From Cyanobacteria bacterium OH_CDB_58 (GTDB lineage: Bacteria; Cyanobacteriota; Vampirovibrionia; Gastranaerophilales; Gastranaerophilaceae): a stretch of 5,685 nt of DNA. The notes under the pieces are model-generated. The model had not been told where the DNA came from. It did no database searches and worked only from the letters and a program-made list of their open reading frames with translations. The position numbers and the translations under genes are program-made. Position 1 is the first letter of the stretch; the number at the start of each line of letters is the position of its first letter. Shown here one piece after another: positions 1 through 5,685 of this stretch. The DNA is taken from NCBI GenBank assembly GCA_023435965.1, contig JAEZLC010000055.1, positions 1 to 5,685 on the forward strand, given 5' to 3'.

Positions 1-1142
1 CCTAGCTTAGGAGTAGAATTGTTGTTTACCGAATAGTGCAATAAAGGTAAAAGCAAAATCAAAGCAATGAGTGCGTTTCTTATTTTTTCCTGCCTCAGGC
101 TCAACAACCCGACAATCATAAGTAAAATCAATACAGGGTAGATTTCTACACTGTACTTGGTTGAAAGAACTATTCTGTTAAACATTGCGGCAATTAACAG
201 AACTGAAAAATAAGAAAATGAAGTCCAAAAAAGATATTTAAGTTTACTGTCTTGAGAAAATAAACCTCTTAAAACCCCAAAAGCACCTATAGCTAGAGGA
301 ATAATGGCAAAAATCAAAAACATATAGTTAATTTTAGAATTTTTTATCAGCACTTCGCTAATATACTTCGGAGTATTTATAACATTTATCTGTATTGGGG
401 AGAAGTAGTCTGAAAAAACGAAAAACACTTTCGCCAGTGAAAATCCTGACCAAAATTGAGAAACATAGCTTTCTTTAAAAATTCTGTACACGAAAGGAGC
501 AAATGGTAGAAGAGAAACTAGAAGTATCCCTGTCAAAATGATAATCTGAAGTGCAAACTTTTTATTAACTTTCAACAAATATAAACCTAAAAATAAAAAA
601 TTAAAAAACGAAAAAACAAAACCTAAAGTGTGAGTTATAATTATCAAAAAATTCGCAGCACCAAAGCAAAAGAAATTTAACTTCGTCTGTTCTCGAGAAA
701 GCCTTAACCATACAAATAAATTTATCGAACTTAACAAAAACAGCAAACTGTATAACCTTACTTCTTGAGAAAAATAAATCAAGAAACCGCTTACAGCAGC
801 GAAAGCGGCACATAATAGCCCTGTTTTTTCATCTTTGTATTCTCTTCCGACCAAATACATTACAAAAACAGAGAGAATACCACTCAGCACTGAAGATAAC
901 CTCAAACTGAAGTCAGCATCCCCGAACAAAGACATCCATATCTTGAGATAAACGTAATAAAAGGGCATATGACAGTTTTTTATGGCTTCCTGAATAAACT
1001 CTGACGGAAAACTTCTTGATGAAATAAACCAGCCTATGTACTCGTCATTCCATAGTCCCTGAGGCTTATCAAGACACCAAAAACGAAGGGCAAACCCTAC
1101 GATTAATATCAGAAACATCCAAAAAAAGCTTTTTTTAGCCAT
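1..1142 (-). CDS. GT-C (GT39/ArnT/PMT_2-like) membrane glycosyltransferase, C-terminus off the left edge
   Basis: The reverse complement reads as one open frame of 380 codons from ATG at 1142 to the left edge with no stop, so the C-terminus is missing. The protein is very hydrophobic with about ten likely membrane helices. The first is at about residues 5-23, and others lie near 82-99, 108-147, 155-188, 196-218, 273-293, 303-325, 333-348 and 355-370. Family marks seen: an acidic pair in the first outer loop (LWNDE, D33/E34), HMPFYY at 58-63 (the usual 'hPPlyy' position), and QEVRLYSL at 126-133 (the 'eaRmYal' motif). Known for the family: such enzymes take a sugar from a polyprenyl-phosphate donor and transfer it outside the membrane to lipid A, glycans or proteins. 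The acceptor cannot be read from sequence. The start is supported by AGG seven bases upstream of the ATG and by the helix directly after it. It is divergent from a GT2 gene that could make its donor. Fold call is firm; substrate is unknown. Confidence 0.88.
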   Translation of the reverse strand, partial: MAKKSFFWMFLILIVGFALRFWCLDKPQGLWNDEYIGWFISSRSFPSEFIQEAIKNCHMPFYYVYLKIWMSLFGDADFSLRLSSVLSGILSVFVMYLVGREYKDEKTGLLCAAFAAVSGFLIYFSQEVRLYSLLFLLSSINLFVWLRLSREQTKLNFFCFGAANFLIIITHTLGFVFSFFNFLFLGLYLLKVNKKFALQIIILTGILLVSLLPFAPFVYRIFKESYVSQFWSGFSLAKVFFVFSDYFSPIQINVINTPKYISEVLIKNSKINYMFLIFAIIPLAIGAFGVLRGLFSQDSKLKYLFWTSFSYFSVLLIAAMFNRIVLSTKYSVEIYPVLILLMIVGLLSLRQEKIRNALIALILLLPLLHYSVNNNSTPKL

Positions 1143-1205
1143 TATTTAACCTAATTCATTTTTTATATTATAATTATATTACATTTAAAAAAAAGTTTAT
1201 AGAGT
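1143..1205. promoter_or_regulatory. Divergent intergenic region with a symmetric double -10 element
   Basis: This 63-base, almost pure A/T spacer separates the minus-strand GT-C gene from the plus-strand GT2 gene. Positions 1169-1178 read TATAATTATA, a perfect palindrome that gives a consensus TATAAT -10 box on both strands (1169-1174 plus, 1178-1173 minus). A second minus-strand TATAAT lies at 1172-1167. Initiation 6-7 bases downstream of each box would give 5' leaders of about 25 bases for both genes. No good -35 box is seen: TTTAAC at 1145-1150 is a poor plus-strand match with an 18-base spacer, and the minus strand offers only A/T runs. The A-run at 1187-1194 could act as an UP-like element. 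The promoter role is inferred, and chance TATAAT matches are common in such AT-rich DNA. Confidence 0.5.
1150..1152 (-). promoter_or_regulatory. Shine-Dalgarno core for the GT-C gene
   Basis: On the minus strand the sequence TTAGGTT precedes ATG 1142, with AGG separated from the start by 7 bases. It is short but well spaced, and it is the best Shine-Dalgarno match before any start in this window. It helps fix the start of the GT-C gene. Confidence 0.4.
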
Positions 1206-2144
1206 ATGAAGCTTATAATTCAAATTCCTTGCTATAATGAAGAAATTACGCTACCGTTGACGTTGGCGTCATTGCCAAAGCGTATTGAAGGAATTGATGA
1301 AATAGAAACGCTTATTATAGATGATGGTAGCACAGACAGAAGTATTGAAATCGCAGAAAGTTTCGGAGTTAACCATATTGTCAGACTCCCAAACCATAAG
1401 GGACTCGCCAGAACCTTTATGGCCGGTCTACAAAAATGTATCGAACTGGAAGCTGATATCATTGTTAATACTGACGCTGACAATCAATATAACTCTGAGG
1501 ATATAGAAAAACTTATTAAACCGATACTTGAGAAAAAGGCGGATATTGTAATAGGAACAAGACCTATTGAAAGAATCAAACATTTTTCACTTCTCAAAAA
1601 ATTCCTTCAAAAAATCGGTTCATTTATGATAAGACTATTAAGCTCTACTGGAACAGAAGATGCTCCTAGCGGATTTAGAGCATTCACCAGAGAAGCCGCG
1701 ATAATGATAAATGTTTTTGACAACTATACGTATACGTTAGAAACAATTATACAATCCAAATCAAAAGGCTTGATAATTGAATCAACGCCTATAAGGGTTA
1801 ACGACAATTATCGAAAATCAAGGCTTGTAAAAAATATTTTTGAATACATCCGAAAATCAACATTCACAATGATTAGAATGTTCATAATATATAGACCATT
1901 CAGATTCTTTGCTATTATCGGAGGAATCTTATTTGCCCTTGGTATGGTCATTTGGGCCAGATTTTTATATTTCTACTTTTTTGCAAGTGCAACAGGGCAC
2001 ATCCAATCATTGATTTTTGCTGCAATCCTTATGATTATTGGTTTCCAGACAATTATGCTTGGAGTAATCGCAGACCTCCTTGCTATTAACAGGAAGCTTG
2101 TCGAAGATATCCAAATCAGAATAAAAAAACTAGAAAACAAATAG
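1206..2144 (+). CDS. GT2 polyprenyl-phosphate glycosyltransferase (DPM1/ArnC-like) with two C-terminal membrane helices
   Basis: The complete 312-residue protein begins with a GT-A nucleotide-sugar fold. It shows IPCYNEE at 7-13 at the first strand, IIDDGSTD at 37-44 (nucleotide binding), NTDADNQY at 88-95 carrying the metal-binding DAD (90-92), and DAPSGFRAFTRE at 152-163, typical of dolichol/undecaprenyl-phosphate sugar synthases. Two membrane helices follow at about 235-259 and 269-292, then a short basic/acidic amphipathic tail. Known for the family: transfer of a sugar (mannose, glucose, aminoarabinose and others) from a nucleotide donor to a polyprenyl phosphate on the cytoplasmic face. 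The sugar cannot be named from sequence. ATG 1206 is chosen because the first strand motif starts immediately after it. Only GAG one base before it resembles a ribosome site. It is divergent from the GT-C gene, a likely user of its product, and 61 bases upstream of the TolC-family gene. Confidence 0.93.
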   Translation: MKLIIQIPCYNEEITLPLTLASLPKRIEGIDEIETLIIDDGSTDRSIEIAESFGVNHIVRLPNHKGLARTFMAGLQKCIELEADIIVNTDADNQYNSEDIEKLIKPILEKKADIVIGTRPIERIKHFSLLKKFLQKIGSFMIRLLSSTGTEDAPSGFRAFTREAAIMINVFDNYTYTLETIIQSKSKGLIIESTPIRVNDNYRKSRLVKNIFEYIRKSTFTMIRMFIIYRPFRFFAIIGGILFALGMVIWARFLYFYFFASATGHIQSLIFAAILMIIGFQTIMLGVIADLLAINRKLVEDIQIRIKKLENK

Positions 2145-2205
2145 TCTTTTACAAATAGTAACTTGGCTATAAGCAGGCATTAATATTTTCAATATTATTT
2201 GAAAT
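2145..2205 (+). promoter_or_regulatory. Short intergenic region with a weak -10-like box and an AT inverted repeat at the tolC-like start
   Basis: TATAAG at 2168-2173 resembles a -10 box, but the nearest -35-like TTTACA (2148-2153) is only 14 bases away, so a promoter here is doubtful. An inverted repeat pairs TTTCAA (2187-2192) with TTGAAA (2199-2204) around a six-base loop. With one bulged T it extends to ATA (2183-2185) pairing with TAT (2205-2207), reaching into the ATG at 2206. It is A/T-rich and thermodynamically weak, and it has no T-run, so it is not an intrinsic terminator. No Shine-Dalgarno sequence precedes the ATG. Confidence 0.25.
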
Positions 2206-3684
2206 ATGAAAAAATGTTTAATAGTAATTATTATATTGTTTTTCTTTCAAAATATAATTTACGCTGAGGATGAACTGATTTGGGATTACAAGAATGATGC
2301 TTTCATAAAAGAACTTTTAGAAGGCAAAACCAGCGAATCTGAAGCGGCAAAGCAAAAACTACTTGATGAAGAATTAAGTAAAAGTCTTGATATAAACTTA
2401 GTTTATACCAATCTAGCAGAGTGCCTAAAAACAGCTGTAGACAATAACTACAGTATAAAGACCAATGAAAGTAGAAAAAAGCAGCATTATTGGGAATACA
2501 AAAACGCTAATGCTCAATTTTTGCCTGACTTTTCATACCAATACACACTTCAATACATTGATGGAAAGTTCCTGGTAGGGGGTGTATTACTTGATAAGTT
2601 CGATGAATTGCCCATTCAAAACATATTTCAAATAGGATGGACTAATTTTCAGCTTGGAACAACTGTTATGGAAAACGTCCGAAGAAAACACACTCTTAAA
2701 GCAACTTACTCGACTCTGGACTACTCCAGAGATGAAATCATATTACAAACGACTCTGACCTACTATGACCTATTGAGCCAAAAGCTGCAGGTTGACGTTT
2801 ACAAAACAAACTTATTTGACAGGCTTCAACAATACAAACTTGTTAAAGCAAAATACGAAGCCGGAATAGAAAGCAAATATTACGTAACAAGAGCCGAAGT
2901 TGAAGTAGCAAGAGCAAAACAAACATATATTACTGCTTTTAATAACCTTAGGCTCACTCAGGCAAAACTGGCAAATCTTATGGGTATTGAGGTTCTTGAA
3001 GCGGTATACCCTACAGAAACATCCATACAAACAAGAAAATTGATTGAAGACAAATTTACAATAAATTCACTTTATAACATGGCTATGCTCACAAGAGATG
3101 ATATAAGAGCTGAGAAATCAAAAATTGAAGCACTAAAAGCAGAGAGAAGTTCAAACTATTTCGACTTCGCCCCAAGCACAACAGCAACCTACGCAAGATC
3201 TATGGTAGGAACTCCTGATTCCGGTTTTGGACCGAATACTACAATCTCCCTTTTTGCAACGATTCCTTTGGGAAAAAAAATGGGAATAGGAACTGCAACA
3301 ACAATTAAAGCCTACAACGCCAGAATTGAAGCAGAACAATACAAACTTACAAATCTTACCAGATCAGTTAAAGAATCCATTCTTGGTTCTTACTATAATT
3401 CGAAATCTGCCTTGGAAAAAATCGAATCAGCAAAAAAAGAAGTTGAAGCTGCAGATGAGAGCGTAAGAATAGCGATTGTCAGAGCAAAAGTAGGTGAAGG
3501 TGTGTTCACAGATGTTATTCAGGCACAAACACAAAAAACCCTTGCTCAAGAACTTTTAATCAGAACCACCACAGAATACAATAAGGCTCAAGCTCAACTG
3601 CTGTTTGATTCTGGGATAATCAGCGTAAGTTCTATTCTTAACGGATATAAATTACCAACGATAAAAGCAACAACAAAACCATAA
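2206..3684 (+). CDS. TolC-family outer-membrane efflux protein
   Basis: The complete 492-residue protein has a signal peptide (KK at 2-3, hydrophobic core 5-18, likely cut after IYA at 18-20). The only early Cys (C4) lies in the n-region, so lipidation is unlikely. After about 45 charged residues, two TolC/OEP repeats follow: roughly 65-265 and 285-480. Each has a beta-strand segment near its N-terminal third (about 105-155, and 321-357 with GPNTTISLFATIPLG at 342-356) flanked by long helices such as 200-258 and 365-465. LAECLKTAVDNN (70-81) matches the usual opening of the fold, and YEAGIESKYYV (217-227) and VGEGVFTDVIQAQ (429-441) are the usual hairpin turns of the two repeats. Known role: a trimeric channel across outer membrane and periplasm for drug efflux or type I secretion. 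No adaptor or inner-membrane pump is visible nearby, so the cargo is unknown. It may be co-transcribed with the flanking genes. Confidence 0.93.
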   Translation: MKKCLIVIIILFFFQNIIYAEDELIWDYKNDAFIKELLEGKTSESEAAKQKLLDEELSKSLDINLVYTNLAECLKTAVDNNYSIKTNESRKKQHYWEYKNANAQFLPDFSYQYTLQYIDGKFLVGGVLLDKFDELPIQNIFQIGWTNFQLGTTVMENVRRKHTLKATYSTLDYSRDEIILQTTLTYYDLLSQKLQVDVYKTNLFDRLQQYKLVKAKYEAGIESKYYVTRAEVEVARAKQTYITAFNNLRLTQAKLANLMGIEVLEAVYPTETSIQTRKLIEDKFTINSLYNMAMLTRDDIRAEKSKIEALKAERSSNYFDFAPSTTATYARSMVGTPDSGFGPNTTISLFATIPLGKKMGIGTATTIKAYNARIEAEQYKLTNLTRSVKESILGSYYNSKSALEKIESAKKEVEAADESVRIAIVRAKVGEGVFTDVIQAQTQKTLAQELLIRTTTEYNKAQAQLLFDSGIISVSSILNGYKLPTIKATTKP

Positions 3685-3741
3685 ATTTTCAAGCAATAAA
3701 AGTATTTTAGCCCACTTGCATTTGTAAATATTTCTTAACAA
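3685..3741. other. 57-base intergenic gap without clear signals
   Basis: Between the TolC-family stop and the first possible SIS start there is an A/T-only perfect hairpin, TAAAA (3697-3701) with TTTTA (3705-3709), and a wider GCAA/TTGC pairing (3693-3696 with 3716-3719). Neither is strong nor followed by a T-run, so read-through into the SIS gene is expected. TTGCAT at 3716-3721 has no -10 partner at the right distance. Confidence 0.3.
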
Positions 3742-4935
3742 ATGCTAAATATTAAGAGAGGAAATGCCGATATACATAATATGAAAAATTATAACTACAC
3801 AGGGATAATAACTTCGATTAATACAAATTGGTTTGACTTTATGCAAACAATAAATATCAGTATGCAAAAAAACGACACCGCAATAAAGTCAAATATGGAA
3901 AATGAGATACTTGAGCAGCCCTCTATTATAACGGAGTTGACCAAGAGATATATTACTCCTGAAAAATATATTTTAATCAATTTGCCATTAAACATAAAAA
4001 AAGTTGTACTAATTGCGAGCGGTTCTTCGTATCACTGCGGCTACATAACAGCCGAACTACTAAAAGAATACGCCAATTGCGACGCTGAATGCGTATACTC
4101 AAGCGAGTTTGTGCTGAACAAAAACATTGAAACAAACAAAGAAACTTTATTTGTGTTCATCTCTCAATCTGGAGAAACCAGTGATACATTAGATGCGTTA
4201 AAAAAAGTTTCAAAAATCACTGATAAAATTCTCTGTGTGACAAATAACGAAGATTCTACCATCTGGCAGTTATCTAATTACAAAATTCTCACCTATGCAG
4301 GCAAAGAACACAGCATCGCGTCAACAAAAGCAATGAGTGCACAGTTATTCTGCCTATACCTTCTGGTGTTGAAAATAATGTATTCAAAAAACATTGATAT
4401 TCAAAGTGAAATAAACTATCTTCATAATATTCCTACATCACTGAATCACATTCTGGAAGACAGAAAAAGCATTACTGAGATAGCCAAAAAATTATCAAAA
4501 TATCAAAATATCTCTATCCTTGGAAGCCGTGCATTCTACGCTCTTGCAAAAGAAGGGGCATTAAAAATAAAAGAAACTTCCTACATAAATACAACAGCAT
4601 ATCCGCAAGGTGAATTTATGCACGGACACGTAGCTATTCTCAACCAGAAATCAGCTGTAATAGCCCTTGTGGATGAAGAAAACGAAGCACTGATGATTAA
4701 GAACATCCAAAAAATTAAAGCGGATTATTCACCCTTCTTAATTGCAATATCTAACTCAGATAACACAAATCTGGAAAAATATTCCAACCATAATTTCAGA
4801 CTAAGTTCTGAAACAAAGATATTTGCGATATTTGAAACTTTGATTATGCTTCAACTGCTTGCCCTTGAAATAGCGAAACACCTGAAAAGAAATATAGACA
4901 GACCTACTGGACTTAAGAAAGTAGTTATAAACTAA
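3742..4935 (+). CDS. GlmS-isomerase-like double-SIS protein without glutaminase domain
   Basis: The longest reading gives 397 residues with two sugar-isomerase (SIS) domains, about 85-225 and 245-385. They align in order with the isomerase half of GlmS: ENEILEQP (53-60), SGSSYHCG (93-100), SQSGETSDT (141-149), SIASTKA (191-197), EGALKIKETSY (271-281), GEFMHGH (290-296) and a C-terminal DRPTGLKKV (386-394). By comparison with E. coli GlmS the ring-opening His504, Glu488, Lys485 and catalytic Lys603 correspond to H294, E278, K275 and K393, so the active site looks intact. The N-terminal glutaminase domain with its Cys1 is absent. It may aminate fructose-6-phosphate with free ammonia, run in reverse as a glucosamine-6-phosphate deaminase (NagB-II/GlmD type), or use a related sugar phosphate. 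The start is uncertain: no Shine-Dalgarno sequence precedes ATG 3742, 3781, 3841, 3862 or 3895, and homology begins near M52 (3895), which would give 346 residues, a normal size. The longest frame is reported. Confidence 0.88.
   Translation: MLNIKRGNADIHNMKNYNYTGIITSINTNWFDFMQTINISMQKNDTAIKSNMENEILEQPSIITELTKRYITPEKYILINLPLNIKKVVLIASGSSYHCGYITAELLKEYANCDAECVYSSEFVLNKNIETNKETLFVFISQSGETSDTLDALKKVSKITDKILCVTNNEDSTIWQLSNYKILTYAGKEHSIASTKAMSAQLFCLYLLVLKIMYSKNIDIQSEINYLHNIPTSLNHILEDRKSITEIAKKLSKYQNISILGSRAFYALAKEGALKIKETSYINTTAYPQGEFMHGHVAILNQKSAVIALVDEENEALMIKNIQKIKADYSPFLIAISNSDNTNLEKYSNHNFRLSSETKIFAIFETLIMLQLLALEIAKHLKRNIDRPTGLKKVVIN
3764..3784 (+). other. Possible six-codon leader ORF (MPIYII) overlapping an internal start of the SIS gene
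   Basis: AGAGAGG (3755-3761), the strongest purine-rich ribosome-site-like run in the area, sits only two bases before ATG 3764. That ATG opens a six-codon frame ending in TGA at 3782-3784. This stop overlaps ATG 3781 of the SIS frame as ATGA, the classic arrangement for translational coupling. The spacing is shorter than normal and the frame is tiny, so this may be chance. Confidence 0.15.
3833..3860 (+). promoter_or_regulatory. Weak internal promoter candidate before the homology-supported SIS start
   Basis: TTGACT (3833-3838, five of six to the -35 consensus) is followed after 16 bases by TATCAG (3855-3860, four of six to the -10 consensus). It would start RNA near 3867, ahead of ATG 3895 where similarity to GlmS begins. 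The match is modest and lies inside the longest reading frame, so it is only suggestive. Confidence 0.15.
4932..4935. other. Overlapping stop codons of convergent genes
   Basis: The four bases CTAA hold TAA of the plus-strand SIS gene (4933-4935) and TAG of the minus-strand MFS gene (4934-4932). There is no intergenic space, and no GC-rich hairpin with a T-run on either strand is evident nearby. Transcripts of the two genes therefore probably overlap at their 3' ends. Confidence 0.9.
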
Positions 4936-5685
4936 TATTCTTCCGGCAAAAATTTAATATAATATGCGAGAAACAGCGGGATTGCCGAAATAATAAGCAA
5001 TACATTCAGTATACCTATTTTTTGAGCCAGCAAACTAATCAATGGCAACAACAATCCAATAACACCCCAGCTAAAGCCTCCAATAAAGCCAGATATCATG
5101 CTTTTGTACTGAGGCATTGTCCTTTGTGCCATAACCATATTCAAAGGCACAGATAAAAAGCTGACATAACCAATTACAAGGAAAGGCAGCAAGCTTATAA
5201 ACAAATTAAAACCCTGAATAAAATAAAAAACCAATGTCAATGGAAAGACCAATATCATTGATAGATAAAAAACTCTTTTTGAACCGAATTTATTCTCGAC
5301 CATCGGACTGGTATATGTTCCAATCGTTCCAAAGAGCATAAAGAAAAACAAGATTATACCTATCTTAGAAGCATTAAACCCTATAGACTTCCAATAAAAA
5401 GGTAGGGTCAAACAGAATGAAGAAACAACCAATGACTTCAAAATAGAAGTCATCAATAATATATTCATAGTTTTATTTTTAAACATATCAGAAAAAGCCT
5501 GAAGTATAGAAACATCTGTGGTTTTTACTGCATACAAAGATACTTTGGGAACGTAGAAAAACATTGTAAATGCGGCAATAATACCGATTAAAGAGGCTAC
5601 CGGCAAGGCTTTTAACCCCATAACATCAGTTATTGTAGAAGAAATAACGGGACCAAAAGCAAAACCTATAGTTCCCATCGCTATG
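4932..5685 (-). CDS. MFS transporter (fosmidomycin-resistance Fsr-like), N-terminus off the right edge
   Basis: The minus-strand frame stays open to the right edge. The visible part is 250 residues, and the ATG at 5678 is internal, not the start. Eight of the usual twelve membrane helices are present. The first visible one, with GFAFGPVISS at residues 7-16, resembles motif C of helix 5 in MFS antiporters. Next come helix 6 near 27-46, a cytoplasmic loop at about 47-73, and helices 7 to 12. ENKFGSKRV at about 130-138 is the degenerate motif A copy between helices 8 and 9. The segment with VMAQRTMPQYKSMISGFIGG near 185-204 resembles the helix 10-11 region of Fsr-type proteins. Known for the family: proton-driven drug or small-molecule export; the substrate is not readable. 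About 130 residues, including the first four helices, are missing. MFS assignment is firm, the Fsr subfamily is tentative. Confidence 0.87.
   Translation of the reverse strand, partial: IAMGTIGFAFGPVISSTITDVMGLKALPVASLIGIIAAFTMFFYVPKVSLYAVKTTDVSILQAFSDMFKNKTMNILLMTSILKSLVVSSFCLTLPFYWKSIGFNASKIGIILFFFMLFGTIGTYTSPMVENKFGSKRVFYLSMILVFPLTLVFYFIQGFNLFISLLPFLVIGYVSFLSVPLNMVMAQRTMPQYKSMISGFIGGFSWGVIGLLLPLISLLAQKIGILNVLLIISAIPLFLAYYIKFLPEEY

Noticed and set aside
601..813. 70-codon minus-strand open frame, Cys/Phe-rich
   Set aside because: It lies in another frame of the same strand as the GT-C gene, which is continuous through this region with clear family motifs; the peptide looks like out-of-frame translation.
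1232..1506. Open frames on both strands within the GT2 gene (1232-1483 minus, 1321-1506 plus)
   Set aside because: They overlap the conserved GT2 motifs in other frames and show no domain or ribosome site.
2812..3339. Two minus-strand open frames inside the TolC-family gene, rich in Cys, Ser and Phe
   Set aside because: They are typical antisense shadows of the coding strand with no recognisable features.
3693..3719. Hairpin after the TolC-family stop as a terminator
   Set aside because: The stems are short, mostly A/T, and not followed by a T-run, so they do not meet the pattern of an intrinsic terminator.
3795..3995. 66-codon minus-strand open frame over the SIS N-terminal region, with a hydrophobic stretch
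   Set aside because: It is antisense to the SIS frame, and the hydrophobicity follows from Asn/Ile/Lys-rich codons on the other strand. No start signal is seen. Only the part before 3895 is even open to question.
5676..5678. ATG as the start of the MFS gene
   Set aside because: The frame stays open to the window edge and the protein would begin in the middle of a motif C-bearing helix, so the true start must lie beyond the window.
1..5685. Mobile element, CRISPR, tRNA/rRNA, or defence system
   Set aside because: No transposase, integrase, direct repeats, terminal inverted repeats, spaced repeats or cloverleaf pattern was found, and all coding space is taken by recognisable envelope, sugar and transport genes.

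Overview
The window is AT-rich (roughly two thirds A+T by eye). It holds five protein-coding genes packed closely together, two of them cut by the window edges. A TolC-type outer-membrane channel with a clean signal peptide points to a diderm (Gram-negative-type) bacterium. Low GC, weak or absent Shine-Dalgarno sequences and ordinary codon use (no stop reassignment) fit several AT-rich diderm lineages, for example gut Melainabacteria/Gastranaerophilales-like or other uncultivated groups. The lineage cannot be fixed from this sequence alone. I see no RNA gene, mobile element, CRISPR array or tandem repeat.

Layout: positions 1-1142 (minus strand) carry most of a polytopic GT-C (GT39/ArnT/PMT_2-like) glycosyltransferase that runs off the left edge. 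A 63-base AT-rich intergenic region then separates it from a divergent plus-strand run of three genes: a GT2 polyprenyl-phosphate glycosyltransferase with two C-terminal membrane helices (1206-2144), a TolC-family outer-membrane protein (2206-3684), and a GlmS-isomerase-like double-SIS protein without a glutaminase domain (3742-4935). The gaps between these three are only 61 and 57 bases and hold no convincing terminator, so they could be co-transcribed. At the right, the last part of an MFS transporter (4932-5685, minus strand) converges on the SIS gene, and the two stop codons overlap by 4 bases.

How they may work together (inference): the two divergent glycosyltransferases are a plausible donor-maker and donor-user pair. 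The GT2 enzyme would load a sugar onto a polyprenyl phosphate at the inner face of the membrane. The GT-C enzyme would transfer that sugar to a lipid, glycan or protein on the outer face, in the manner of ArnC/ArnT or DPM1/PMT. The SIS protein would act in hexosamine-phosphate metabolism, making or breaking glucosamine-6-phosphate or a related amino sugar. The TolC protein and the MFS carrier are transport functions whose partners are not in view. This looks like an envelope sugar/transport neighbourhood; I see no defence system or clearly unprecedented machine. The most notable details are a perfectly symmetric double -10 element between the divergent glycosyltransferases, the free-standing isomerase with an apparently complete active site, and the unresolved start region of that gene.
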